NCBI GenBank assembly: GCA_022695795.1
Contig: MU404065.1
Location: forward strand, 553,902 to 617,901
From: Biscogniauxia marginata
Lineage: Eukaryota; Ascomycota; Sordariomycetes; Xylariales; Xylariaceae
Direction: 5' to 3'
Length of the DNA: 64,000 nt
Position numbers and translations under genes: made by a program. Below are positions 46,625-59,000 of this stretch, one piece after another (within the stretch, counting starts at the first letter, position 1; every line of letters begins with the position of its first letter). The notes beneath the pieces are model-generated. The model ran no database searches and was not told the DNA's origin. It was given only the letters and a program-made list of their open reading frames with translations.

Positions 46625-47953
46625 ATGACTGGACGAAACCGGCCAAACAACAATGTCGGTAGCCGTGTCGCTGATCCGACTGCGACACGTACTGGCGCTC
46701 CAGCCCAGCAGCGCCAGAGGAATGATGGTCAGTGCCTGCTTTATTGCCCTGGCAGGCAGCAACTAACAAGTTCAGAATCGTGGGTTGAGGTATGCTCGCA
46801 CCCGTCATCGTCGTCCGTATCTTCGATAGGCGACGAGATTGTCACTACCGGTCTTCAAGTCGTCGGCTCGTCTTACGGCGGCAGGCGGCGACGCTTGCAT
46901 CCGCAATCCTACGCTCATCTAAACGCGCAACCGCCCACCGTTGTTGTGAATCAGGCTCGACAAACCGGCACAACCAGCAGCCAGGAAGAATACGATGAGA
47001 CCGAGAGTGAGGAAGACCATGTTCTGACAAGCTCGACCGAAAACATCACTGCGTCTCAGGTTCCTCCTCTGCGACAGGACAATCAATCGGGGGCCGTCGA
47101 GTCTGACTCGAGTGACGACGATGATGAGAACGCAACTGCACTGGGACGGCGACCACCCGAGCCATTCCGCCCGCAGCCGAACGCCTTTTCACACCCGCCT
47201 TCACACCTTACCCATCGCCACTCAACCACTTCGGCGAACCCGCATAGTACTCCCCGACCTTCTTTTAGCCAGCGATCGCAGACGCGCATCGACCGCCGTA
47301 CACCTAACTTCGTGTCGCCAAACTACCAGGCCGACAACGATGCGGCACTCCGCGCTAGCCTAACAACCCTACTTAGCTGCGCAGCTGCAGCTAGAGGTCT
47401 CCCGAAAGATGGCGAGAAAGAGATAGGTGAACGTGCTGTTACAGCAGGCGGCAGTCGGCCCGTCGAACTACGTTTCGTTCCGGAGAGCGAGCTGATGGCT
47501 CCATCGCCGCCGCCGGCAACAACACAGACACAAGCGCAGGTCCGCAGACCTGCCCAGTCTACTAGGACCAATCCACCTCCTTCCTCGCGCGAAGTTGCCG
47601 GCGAGAAGATCAAGCGTGCTGCAACTCCCACGGGCACGAAGTCTCCCCGCGCCGCCAAGAAGAAGAGAACAGCTATTATCACGGGCGAGGACGCATTAAT
47701 CAGCCCCTCACTTATGACGTGGGTCGTTAGCGCTGGTGTCGTCGTACTGGTCTCTGTAGTTGGCTTTGGGGCCGGCTACGTTATCGGGAGAGAGGTCGGC
47801 CGCCAGGAGTCCCTTAGCAGCCTAGGTGGAGCCGGCAATGTAAGTGCGGTCGCCGACGGAGGTAGTTGTGGCCGAGAGGTCATCCGGAGTAGCGGAGGAA
47901 CCCTACGAAGGTTCCGCTGGGGCAGCGGGATGGGAAGGAGTGTGGTTGCTTGA
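46625..47953 (+). CDS. Membrane protein with candidate Atg8-interacting motif; unknown function
   Basis: The frame is open throughout, but 46728-46775 has intron features (GTCAGT donor, AACTAAC branch site, TTCAG acceptor) and is 48 nt, a multiple of three. With it removed the protein is 426 aa; retained, 442 aa. Splicing brings an acidic D-E directly before S-W-V-E-V (W37-x-x-V40), the form of an Atg8-family interacting motif, followed by SSSSVSSIGDEIVTTGL, which I believe is conserved in filamentous fungi. The middle is Ser/Thr/Pro-rich and disordered. One helix of about 24 residues (about 349-372, TWVVSAGVVVLVSVVGFGAGYVIG) crosses a membrane, with some 54 residues after it. I do not recognise a named family. 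A selective-autophagy receptor role is a hypothesis from the motif-plus-anchor layout only. Confidence 0.7.
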   Translation: MTGRNRPNNNVGSRVADPTATRTGAPAQQRQRNDGQCLLYCPGRQQLTSSESWVEVCSHPSSSSVSSIGDEIVTTGLQVVGSSYGGRRRRLHPQSYAHLNAQPPTVVVNQARQTGTTSSQEEYDETESEEDHVLTSSTENITASQVPPLRQDNQSGAVESDSSDDDDENATALGRRPPEPFRPQPNAFSHPPSHLTHRHSTTSANPHSTPRPSFSQRSQTRIDRRTPNFVSPNYQADNDAALRASLTTLLSCAAAARGLPKDGEKEIGERAVTAGGSRPVELRFVPESELMAPSPPPATTQTQAQVRRPAQSTRTNPPPSSREVAGEKIKRAATPTGTKSPRAAKKKRTAIITGEDALISPSLMTWVVSAGVVVLVSVVGFGAGYVIGREVGRQESLSSLGGAGNVSAVADGGSCGREVIRSSGGTLRRFRWGSGMGRSVVA

Positions 47954-49437
47954 AAGGCGGCCACACTATCATCATGATTTATCTCGACGCGAAGAACTAC
48001 CACTTGCGATGTTTTCAAAGTCTTTTTCAGATGTAAAGGGGAAAGGGGGAGAACAGGAAGGCGGGTTCCTATGACATTGAGACGTGATCCTTATGGACGA
48101 ATCGACGATCTAGGTACCATTCATCGCGGCATATACCTACCTACGGATCATGGGGATGGTTTACTTTTTTTTTTAACGGCCAAGTTTTTAGCATGAGTGT
48201 CCTTTTTTTTTTCTGAGGGGGTACTGAGGACTAAATTTAGGTTATTATGGATCGGTTACTTTGCAACTGACACCTCATCCTCACCTTTCTTTCTTTCTCT
48301 CTTCCCCCTTCTTATTTTCTTTTTCCTTCGGCAAAGGGTTCCTTATAAGTAGCACAAACTCCTATACAGACGGGACAGATACACAAGACGGGAGCAATCA
48401 CTACGGAGTGCAAGAGAGGCGGGCGAAGGCAGAAGGGAGAAAGAAGGGAGAGAACGGGATCCTAACGAGAGGATATGAGGGGAGCGAGTTGAAAGTGATA
48501 TATTTATTCTGGTTCTTTTTTTTTTTGGAGGGGGGGCAAGTTTAGTAGTAGTTGGCTGCAAGCCATAATGTTAGCATAATCCCAATTTATTCGTCCGGGG
48601 AGGTTCATCCATTAGTATAGGAGTATGAGGGAGAAACTACATATATATATATATATTATCGAGCTTTATACCATTATTACTATCACTTGATTGCTTCCTG
48701 TCTGGAGGTTTGTTTAACACTTCGCTGTTTAGTTGGTGTGTATGTGTGTGTTTTTGCATTCGTCATGGAGGAATAGGTGGGTAGAGGGACTGTTCTATCA
48801 GGGAACTTATTCGAGCCCCCCCTTTCCCCGGCTGCCTTTGGGATTGGGCACAGCCCTGATTCGTGTTGTTGTAACTAGGTACTTTGTCATTTATCCGAGT
48901 ACGCCAGAGTTTTCGACGTAATGGATGGATATGTATTTAAGGGATGGACAGTCAGGTTTCATTTAGGCATCTAGGTTGGTTAGAGACAGGCAGGGAAAGC
49001 CGTAGGTTAGACGATAGATGGCGGTTAGATTACAAAAAATAGACAGACAGGACAGATATTGAAGGACGGATAAATATATTAGATACACCTAGGTCGGTAC
49101 GTACTGATGCTTGGAAATGCAATGATAGCCCGACCAGTAGCGGCGGTATATTCCCTGCCCTCTTCATCTAGGTAAACAGAGCTCTGTAACAGCTTTATTA
49201 ACCTTGGCTTGGGTCTTCTCCTTTCTTTTAAGATTTGGTTATTCAAAATTTTTTTTTTCTTCGCATCGTAGAAAGATAGGCAGATGTTCACAGGTCATTA
49301 TTTATTGTAGTTGAGCACACACACATACATGTTTTGAACCTCCGTAATAGCTATACGAACCCGTCATTGAATCTTCCCACCAACGCATACGTAATCGCCT
49401 GTAATAGTGTACACAACCCGTAGCGTGGATCGACTGA
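47954..49437. other. Spacer between convergent genes, 1.5 kb
   Basis: Holds the 3' flanks of the membrane-protein and MPH1 genes. It contains T-runs (48165-48176, 48203-48212, 48517-48527), a TA microsatellite (48641-48657), CA-rich sequence near 49315-49330 and no supportable gene. Confidence 0.6.
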
Positions 49438-52400
49438 TTACTCGTCGTCTTCATCATCGTCGTCAAGAACAACCCTCCTTTTCTCCTTTACTCTCCCACG
49501 AACGCCGCCTGCTCTTCGTCCTCCGCCTCTTCTACGCACGGGGCTTTCCTCGTCTTCGTCTTTATCCCCGAAGTCTTTGCCAGCAGCAGTGCCAGGTCCA
49601 GATAGCCCCTTACCCCTAGCTAGCTGGCTCATGGAAGGGACCTCGTCGTCATCGTCATCGCTATTCTGCGATGCCGAAAAAGCCGTTGGCTCGTAATATG
49701 GCTTTGGTTTAGATGTTTGCTGCTGCTGCTGCTGCTTCCGCTTTTGGGGTTTTCTGGACGTGGATACGTGGGGGATGGAGGAGGGTATGGATGGAGAGGT
49801 AGGTGACGTAGAGCGTCGATATGGCAGGCTTGACGAGACGGCATTGCTGGATGTGGCCACGTCATCGCCAACGACGAAGTCCTCAAGGTCGGCACCACTG
49901 TCCGAATCCTCTGTCAGCTCTAGATCGCTCGTGCGCCTGCAGTCGTCGCCCTCGTCTGCGCTCTCGTCGTACACGGCTGCCGCCCGCTTGGTTGTCTTCG
50001 ACTTGCCGCGCCCTCGTTTCGGCGCCGGTGGTTTTGTCGCAGGTTTGTCGGACTTGACGGCTGGAGCGCGTCTCCGGCGCGGACATTCCTCTTCCTCCTT
50101 GCTCTCATTCGTAATTTCCATAGCATTGGTGTGGATGGTAGATGAAGTCTGCCTCTTGCGAGTAGGGGCTTTCTTTGCGGGAATATTACGAGACGGGATG
50201 GCTGGGAGTTCTTCAAGTTCATCACTATCGTCATCCTTAACAAATGGGGAAGCCGTCTTCCTCTTCTTGCGGGCCGGTCCTGCTTCTGTTGCTTCCGGTT
50301 CCGTATCAGAGCCTTCGTGTGGTAGGGTAATCCGATTGTAGCGAGTCCCGGCCGATTCATTGTATGGCTTGGTAAAACGATCCGCGGGGGATTGCGATTT
50401 CGCTAGAGTTTGGAACAATCTGACACACCGCTTCGTATAAGCCCCATGCTTCAAATATACTGTTTTCCGTCGTACCCTCTGCGCTGCTGGATATGCAGTC
50501 ATGTCAACCTGTTCAATAAATTCCATATCATCACGATGGTGATAAGGAAGGTTTTTGTACATTTTGTTTAACTCATCATTCTGCTTCTCCTGAAGCAGCA
50601 CATGGCTTAACTCAGGGATATCCACGACGTGATCTTCCTCGACGGGTCCTCGGGGTGGTTTGATCTTCTTGGAGTCGGACTGCTTGCCCAACATAGATGC
50701 TACACTCATAAAGCCGGTCTCGACACCGTCGGGCATATGAAACTTCTTTGGTGGCCTTTTCTTTTTAGGCTGGCCCTTCTTTGGTTCTGGTAGCCCCGAG
50801 ACCAGAGTGTTCTCGATAGGAATATCTACGGCTCTCATATCAACTTCGGGTCGAATATCCCTCGGCACTATCCTCGTAGAAAGATCGTGGCGGAAATTAA
50901 AGCGACTGCCGTCGCATATCATCATTTGCATTTTCTCGTAGCCGTCTTTTGACTTGGCGTAGTTGTCGGCTTCTTTCCCTCGCATGAGAAGCAGAACCAC
51001 CCTTCCGGCCCGCTTTCTCCCTGTTCGTCCCATCCTCTGCAACATCCGAATTGGTGAGGCAGAGGCATCGTAACAAATGATTAGGTCAACTTGTCCGATG
51101 TCAAGGCCCTCTTCTCCAATCGAAGTTGCGACGAGAACATTAAAGTCACCTGCCTTGAATTTCCGAATCCTATCGATCTGCTCCGCTTGCTTCATGCCCT
51201 CTGACCTTTTCGAATCGGCTTGTCCAACGAAGACTGCAGCTCGAATAAGCGGCTTGTGAGTATTAAGTATCCGCACGATCTCTTCGGCACTATCCCGGTA
51301 TTCGCTGAAAACGATGATTCTTGTATTAGAAGAACTGTTTTCTCGCCCTTCGCCCGCATCCATGAAATGGTTTAGAACGGTATCGCAAAGGTAGGTGAGC
51401 TTCGGATGGCCGACGAAACCGTCCATTTTGGACCAACTCGCTATTTTGTTCATCATTTCTTGAAAGCTAGGGGATTCGACAATCTGTCGCTTGTACTTTG
51501 GACCCTTCTCGCCTTTGCCCTCGGCTTCGTCACGGAATTGTGCTAAATTCTCGTAGAATGGTTTGATGCCATGGAAACTTAGTAGCTTAATACTATGAGC
51601 CAAACTCGCGAGGACGGAAAAGATTGCCATCGTCGTGAACTTGACGCCCGGGTTGGCATTTTTCCCAGCACGGGCAAACCAATCTTTCCTTGCCTGGATC
51701 AGGCCAAAGGTGGTAAGAGACATCGGATCCCGACCATAATATATGTTTTGCTGACTCAACTTGTCCACGAGAGGTTTTAAAGCCTTGGAAAATAGTTCTT
51801 TTATTAGGTTCATCTCGTCTGACGGGTCAAGGATAACGGTGTCTTCGTCTCTCTGATGAACGTATTGGCGAATATCGATTGACTCTTCGGTCCGAATCTC
51901 AACGTGGGACACACCAAGGCTGTCAATGACTTCCTGGACAGATTCAACCTTTGAACCCGGGGTTGCAGTAAGAGCGAGTATACGGAAACTGTTAGAAAAA
52001 CGCCTCAGGAACGTGACGACTTTTACGTAGGAATAATTCCCGGTAGCCCTATGGGCTTCGTCTACAACAAGCAAGCCGATGGACTTGGGGTCAGCAAACC
52101 CAGCTGATAGATCATTTTCTAGGGTCTGTGGCGTCATGAAGAAGACCCTCTTGGATCCCCATTCTTCAGCACGGAGTGCTGGTGAGATCTCTCCAGTCAG
52201 GAGGGTGGTTTGCGACCTCGGGATGCCCGCGATATTGAAGCAAGCGTCGACTTGCTGAGATACAAGAGGCTTAGTAGGGGCAACGAAGATGATCTTGGCC
52301 GTTTTCATCCAGCGAAAGTAGTTTAGCATGATGGTCGCTGCAATAAACGTCTTACCTAACCCAGTCGGTAGGGCCACGAGAGTGTTGTTAAATAGTCCAT

Positions 52401-53015
52401 TCTTCACGATACTGAACTGATAATCCCGGGTGGGACCTAAATTTGTAGGGTATACCCACGTCTTCATAGCCTCTCGGTCCAGTTCATGATGAGTCGGAGG
52501 CTCTGGCGGTAGATCCGCTCGGAAGACCCGGTTCCTATTCGGCTGAGCAGACTCTGACCCCTGAGATGTCTGGATGGTACTGCCAAACAAGGTGGTTTGC
52601 CTATAACCCGTGACTGGGGCGCCAATGCCAGGAGCTGGGCGGGAACCTACTGAAGGCCCGCCCCGAAAGATAGCTGAGCTACTCACGGCCCCATTTGCGG
52701 GTGAACTCGAAAATGCGTCAGATGGGAGATTCTCGAAGTCAGCAAGAGTGGTTCTCTTGATGCTTGCCGAGCTTGTTCGAACCTATAGAACACGTTAGTC
52801 AGTATGCCTTTTCAAGAGGCCCATTATGAACTGCTAGCATAGTCTCATACCGCTGGAGTCCTGTTCTGCGGGACTGGGGTCCGTTGGATGTGAGGCTGGA
52901 ATCGGCCTTGGTTGAACTTTGTGGTGGATTGAACGCGGTTTGGCGACTGGGCCTGAGTGGCTGCAATGATCAAGTCCTCGTCGGCAATATCATCGTCGAA
53001 CTCATCGGAATCCAT
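49438..53015 (-). CDS. MPH1: ATP-dependent DNA helicase Mph1 (FANCM family)
   Basis: Two minus-strand exons, 53015-52851 and 52782-49438, with a 68-nt phase-0 intron (GTATGAG...CTGAC...CTATAG), give 1169 aa, a normal length for Mph1. The first exon encodes an acidic start ([16 protein letters not shown]) followed by IIAATQ, typical of the family. SF2 helicase motifs are LPTGLGKT (GKT at 198-200), VVDEAH (DEAH at 296-299), LALTATPGS, and [13 protein letters not shown] near 635-645. The last 250 residues are disordered with acidic and basic patches. Mph1 unwinds D-loops and remodels stalled forks in error-free recombination and crosslink repair in the nucleus. The gene is divergent from MEX67. 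The inner in-frame Val/Met region near residue 88 is not the real start, since the short first exon carries conserved sequence. Confidence 0.95.
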
Positions 53016-53804
53016 GATGTGTTGTCATGACAAATAGAATAAGTAGATTCTGCTTGTTGAATGGCACCTGATATGACAGTGACAGGGTCTTCCGAATGCA
53101 AGAGTGAATCTGAACGCGTGTGACAACTTACCGTAGGTACGTACCTTTCATGTTAGGTCTGGTAATCCACCGCCTTAGGTTAGTTGGTGTCGCGTAGTCA
53201 TGTGCCTGTTAGTTGCCTGGATCTAGGCCCCATAGGCTTGTCATTGTCAGCCTTGAAAGCCCCATAAATATGGGTCCAAGTAGCTGAGTCACCACTCGGA
53301 GAATGCTTGCCAGGCCTGCCAGGCCTGCCAGGTGCCAGCCCTTCCCACCTCTTCTCACCTTTCACTGCAAACTTTAGACGTCACTCTCTCGCTTTTTCTA
53401 GACTTGTTTCTTAACTCTTACAACACACTCCAGCCCTCTGCGCTGCCCATTGTTCTTCACACACTCGCGCGGAAGGACATTCTTCTCTTTCCACTCGAGT
53501 ACAACAACACTCTCTGGAACCTTCACATCACTACCACACTCTCCGAGAATACACCTTGACCTGCGACTGAATGCGCATCGCCTCTACAGAAGCTAGCTAG
53601 CCTCGTTTGACGGCAACATCTCACTCCCGTTATTCCCTTGTGCCTCTCGGCAGCGCCTTGTCCACTTTCTCGCATTCTAGCATTTGCCCATTTCGCATTC
53701 GGCCTAGCCTCACCTCACCTTTGACCACGGTCGCGCGCATCTTCCACTCATTTTTCCTCACGCGATATCCGTTTGCCAAATTATCTACCGAATCATCCAT
53801 CGAG
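53016..53804. promoter_or_regulatory. Divergent promoter region of MPH1 and MEX67
   Basis: 789 bases between start codons. A tandem TGCCAGGCC element (53308-53333) carries three GCCAGG cores, the form of a PacC-type site (GCCARG). The MEX67 side is rich in C and T with short open frames, as in long fungal leaders. No other gene is seen. Confidence 0.55.
53308..53333. repeat. Tandem TGCCAGGCC repeat
   Basis: Almost three 9-bp units, each with GCCAGG. In Aspergillus the pH regulator PacC binds GCCARG; whether it acts here is unknown. Confidence 0.65.
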
Positions 53805-56072
53805 ATGGCTCCCACTGGCCCTCGTAAGGGATCTGCCACTGCTGGCGGGCGTAGCACTCGTGGTGCAGCGGGCGGTGGAAAGGCAAATACTCGAGGCGGT
53901 ATTTCTAAGCGTCGAGGTGGAGCTGCGAAAGTCGATCGAGATGGCGACCTGAATATGGACGGTCCTGCCCCCTCCAACCGTGCGACACCCAATCAGAAAC
54001 GTACCGACAACAACTCTAACCCAGCCGGCTCAACATCGCGGCCAGCCCGATCGACGGGCACTACTACTAGACCCCCGCGAACGTCTGTGAAGGCGCAACA
54101 AATCATACAACGAGCCCTGAATGGAGGCGGTAGTGGCCTCACTTCGCGTGTCACGAGTGGAATGGCCGGTTCTACTCGCTCGTCTCGCATCACTCGCCAG
54201 ACCAACGGAACGCAGGCGGTCACGCTGAAGGTTGAGGGACTACGGTCTAGCAGGGCTGCAGGAAATGAAGGCGGTGGGCTCAAAGAGCTGCTGACATTCC
54301 TGGAACGAAAAGCCCAGAATGTCGGAAAGGTTGCGCGACACATCAGGATTAAGAAGGTATGTGTTAAAGAGTCCCATCCCATCTGAGGACCTGGGAGGTT
54401 ATGAAGCGACGCAAATTCTCCGTAATCGTTATCATGCCGTGTAGCTCGCAAAAACGAGGAGACAGACAAACTCAACCTAGCCGCATACCTATCCCGGAAT
54501 CCTAGATAAATGACAAGGTTTCATCACCTTGCTAACGTCTAGCAGTCACAAGTGAATGGTGACTTCGTCTATATCACAACAAGCAAGGAGGATGCGGAGG
54601 AGATACTCAAGCTCAACAATTTCCAATGGGCGGGGACCATCCTGACTATTTCCGAGTCTACAGAAGAAATTCCTGCTCCCGGAGAGATCGCCTTGTCCTC
54701 CACTGCCATCGAGATGAAGGACCAGCTCCGGAGCATACTCAGCATTCGCTACGATGTCAACAGCAAACTGCTGAATCTATCTTCTCTTGGTGAAGATGCA
54801 GGGCTCAACCAGATGGGCTTTTTCAATAGCGGGAGCAAGCCCGAGAAGCTGTTTCGTGCGCTTATGGCGGTCTGCGAAGGATTGTTCAAAACACCCCAGG
54901 CGAAACGTGATGCTGTCGCTAGTGTCAGCCTAGCGGGCAACAACGTCGACGATGTCCTTCAGATAATGTCTCTGGCCGACACCTTCCCGGACTTGATCAA
55001 TCTAGACCTCAGCCGAAACCATTTCAAAGACATAAAGGGTCTCCAAAAATGGCGCAATCGTCTTCGCCATATCGAGACTCTCCTTCTCAACGACAATCCC
55101 ATCGAATCTGTGGATCCCAACTATAAAGCAGAACTGATCAGCTGGTTTCCGAAGCTTCAGAACCTTAGCGGTATACAAGTCAGGACACCCGACCAAGTGG
55201 CTGCGGCAAAAGCTGCGTCTCTACCCACACCCATCCCGCAGAATGGACCCGATTTCCGAGATCTCAACCGGGTTGGTGAAGGTTTCATAATGGAATTTAT
55301 GCATCTGTACGACACGGATCGGCATAGCTTAGCAGCCAAGTATTATGACGACCAGAGCACTTTCTCCATCGCGGTGAACACGCACGCTCCCCATGCACCA
55401 GATGTGCGAGTGCCTGCGTGGGGCGCATACATCAAGTTCTCCCGCAACCATACCAAAATCACAATCCCTGGCGTCAGATTCCAACGGTTGTTTACCGGTA
55501 CGCACCTCATCCAGAGCGCGTGGCAACAACTACCTCCTACGCGGCATCCCGACTTGACGTCCCAGTTCGATAAATATATCGTCGACTGTCACCCAATCCT
55601 TGGCCTCGCGGACCCATCCGGCCAGAGTACGACTGGTGTTGACGGAATCATAATCACTATTCATGGCGAGTTTGAGGATCAAGAGCCCGAAAGCATGAAG
55701 ACGGCCAAGCGAAGCTTTTCTCGCACTTTCGTGATTGGACCTGGCGCAAGCAACCCCATCCGGGTCGTAAGCGACTTGCTTTCAGTCAAGGCATTCGCTC
55801 CGGTACCTACTGCATCTAGTCCTGTGCCAAATGCACAGACCGGCGATGAGCTGCAACAACAGATGGTGATAGAGCTTTGCAAACAGACGGGCATGACTCC
55901 CGAGTACTCGAAGTTCTGTCTCGATGGTGCTGCATGGAACTTTGATCTGGCCCTAGCCTCGTTCAATGAGAAACGAGTAAGTACAACATGCCCAGGACGT
56001 TAAGGAGCACGCATTTAACTCGATTATCTATAGGCACAGCTCCCAGCAGAAGCCTTTGCTACCCCTATTTAA
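53805..56072 (+). CDS. MEX67: mRNA export factor Mex67 (NXF1/TAP family)
   Basis: Three exons: 53805-54356, 54546-55976 and 56034-56072 (introns of 189 and 57 nt), 673 aa. The start is the first ATG in frame, MAPTGPRKG, in good context. An Arg/Gly/Thr-rich arm (about 1-125) is followed by the RNA-binding fold, leucine-rich repeats (LINLDLSRNHFKDIKGL near 333), an NTF2-like domain (about 430-570; FMHLYDTDRHSLAAKYY) that pairs with Mtr2, and a TAP-C/UBA domain (about 621-673) that binds nucleoporin FG repeats. The last exon encodes only AQLPAEAFATPI, and PxEAF is the usual family ending, so the small exon is well supported. The first acceptor is a TAGCAG tandem (54540-54545); the alternative site adds one Gln. 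Mex67-Mtr2 carries mRNPs through the nuclear pore. Confidence 0.95.
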
Positions 56073-59000
56073 AAATCTTCATCACAAGAGAGGAGGTATG
56101 GGAGTCAGCAGCTCGATATAAAAATACACTGCATCAGCTAAGGAGTTGGCGGCTTTCTGATTTCGGACAACGCGATGAGCAAATGCTTTGTTTTGTATTG
56201 TTTTATTTTAGGCCTTGCGGAACGGGTTATGTCCGCTTGTGTATATATGACATGGGCCACGGAAGGGAGGCGTCTTTGAGAATGGCTTCTGGGATTGTAA
56301 GCATAGAGAAAGATGGTAGGGAGACTAAGGGAGAGGAGGTGAGGTGTCAAGTCGCAGATTTGTGATCTGAAAGTTCATTCGGTCTCGACAAGCGTCCCTC
56401 GGAGCTTCACTCGATGATGGAAATGAAGGAAATCAAATCAGGATGTCTAATACCAAACCGTTCACATAGCAATGATCATATGGCATTGAGACCTGACCAA
56501 ATTCTTTTCTCTCTGGTGCACTGTGAATATCCAGGTTGGCCATTTACGCCATTTACCCAAGGGGTTGTGAAGTACACGTAGTTCTCCAATGGGGTACGCA
56601 TAGTCTCTATACCTAACCTCTAGATGAGTATAACAGACTTGTGTAGCCAATGAGAAATCAGGTAAGGTAGGTTTTCACGTTGTCTGCAAGGGCGCCTGTA
56701 CGCCGCGCGCTTTTAACCCGGGGAAGGTGTCAGGCGTAAGAGGAGAGGGCTGTTTTATTCGCGAGCAGAGGTTCTCCACTGCAACAGAGGCTGAGGGCTT
56801 ATAAAACATCATGGCAAATCACGGGTCGTATTTGTATCCTACCTAGCTTAAAGCTCTAATGATCTGCCTAAGAAAAAGTAGGGTCGTAGATACGAACATG
56901 ATAGCTCGGCGCTTACGTTTGACTGGTCAGCACTGCACACCTACTGCGTGCGGAACATGTACCTAAGGTAAGGTATGGATGGGACGGGATGGCGGGCTTA
57001 ACTCGATGATAACTGATGACTCGCCTTCCTCATCTCGCATCTTCCCGCGCCGATTCCCACACTAGTGGTGAGATCGCACCTAATCTTATTATTATTAGTG
57101 CAGAGATATGCGAGAAGAAAGACAGAGATAGAGAAAGACGTAATGAAATGACGGCATTAGTCCCCAATCGTACGCCTTTCGGTACACTCGTATGTAGTTC
57201 CAAATTTCTACACTAGAAACTCGAGAGGGAGGTTGTTACGATAGATAGGCATGTAGCTTCTCCAAGGTTCCAGGATTTGCTAGAAGCTGGTCATGACTGG
57301 AGCTCGTATCGATGATGTTGGTCCCAGTCCTGGTTGCCCTTTGGTACCTTGAAGGATTGGCGATGGGAATAGGGAGATGACAATGATATAAGTAGAGTGT
57401 AGAGTGCTATTTCTGGCCTTAACTCGATTTTGTTTTTTTTAAGAAGTAATTCTCCGATAAGAATAGCCCTTGCAAAGGAAGGGAGAGCAAAAAGATTCAC
57501 AACGGTGTAGGTAACACCCGAAAAGTTTTGCGAGGATTACACGGATGATAACGGCTTTCGTTATAACCTATTTTATTTTTATAAGGGGAAGGTGATAATG
57601 AATGGACGGATGTGGCTTTTCTTTCGTGGCGTGATTGTTATTCGCGATATCGATCGCCTCTTCGGCACCGAAGATCCTTTCTCTAGGTTATACAAACATT
57701 TATGAAGCAAGCAATGCTCGCCAACAGCTTCATTGCCAGTATTCAATTGCCGAAAAAAATATCGCCAGATTAACATTCCACAATGTTCTTCCGCAAAGAC
57801 CTACGTACATACATACATATGTATATATGTAGTTGATATACCATCAATGTGTACATATTTAGGTATTGCGCCAGAGCTGTAAGCTTATTCGTCCTCGGCG
57901 TGTTTTGACGACGTACATGTACCGGCTAGAATAGGTGGTGTAGTGCAACCATACCTCGTCCTGTATAAGACTTTGGCGCTGCGGCCACGTTCCTCTCACT
58001 ACGACTTTAAAAAAGTACATAGCGTGTCCAAGAATCGTACCCGTATTTTCTGCTCCCTCCTTTCTGCCCGCCTCGCGAAGTTCGAACATCTGCATTTCAT
58101 TCTCCAGATATCTGATGGAGATGTAATTTCGCATGGCACTGAGCTCGAAGATCCAGGCAGCTGGATCTGCCGTTGCTTGTCTCCCGTCGCGCTGTCCGTC
58201 GTCGGCCGCGATCACGATCCGATTTGGTTGGATGACGAGAAATGATAATGATCGCCCATCGTCTTTTCGGACCGGGATGATGGCCTATAAAGTCCAGGGT
58301 CTAGTGTATCTGCAGCTTGCCGGGGTTTGGAGTTTCACAATCGCCCTCTTGCGGTTAGCGTCAGACCACCGGCAGAACCCACTCCAGAGCTATCGCTACC
58401 ACTAAGGTTCCCAATCTTCCCCACCAATTGGGCGGTGCAGGCAAGTCACCTCAGGGTAACTCGTCACCTCACTTGTCACTTGTGATGGGGTTTTCTATAG
58501 CGGTTGGCCAATTTCAATTCCTTCGAAGCACTAACACCAACACCAACACCGACACCAGCACCAGCACCAGCACCAACACTAACACCATCACAATCACGAA
58601 CAAGAATGACTGGTAGATCCCGGGAGAGATTAGATATTACATCACTCATGTCGAATTGACGCATCAGAAACGGTCTCTCCATCGGTCTACATACAGAACC
58701 TACTATTTGGTGCCTTGGAGATTATCGTCACCATCATCATCGTTCGCTTGACGGACGAACCGAGCAACTGGTCCTTACTCCAGCGCAGTGTAAAATGAAA
58801 ATGGCACGACAATTTATGAGCAGGGACATGTCCGTAGCTCTCTCATGTTCAACTGCGCGAGCGCAAACATCTCTCTCCACTCTGCACCGTTGCAGATTCG
58901 TCTTTCCTGCCCCCTTTTCCCCCACCCCTGCCACAAGACCAGAGCATGGGTGCATGTACACGAGCCCACATGATGTACCTCACAGGCCAGGACATTTCTG

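Noticed and set aside
57859..58215. 118-codon minus-strand frame beginning MIAADDGQRDG
   Set aside because: Part of it looks protein-like, but I recognise no family, there is no clear start context or splice partner, and the rest is low quality. Left as unexplained.
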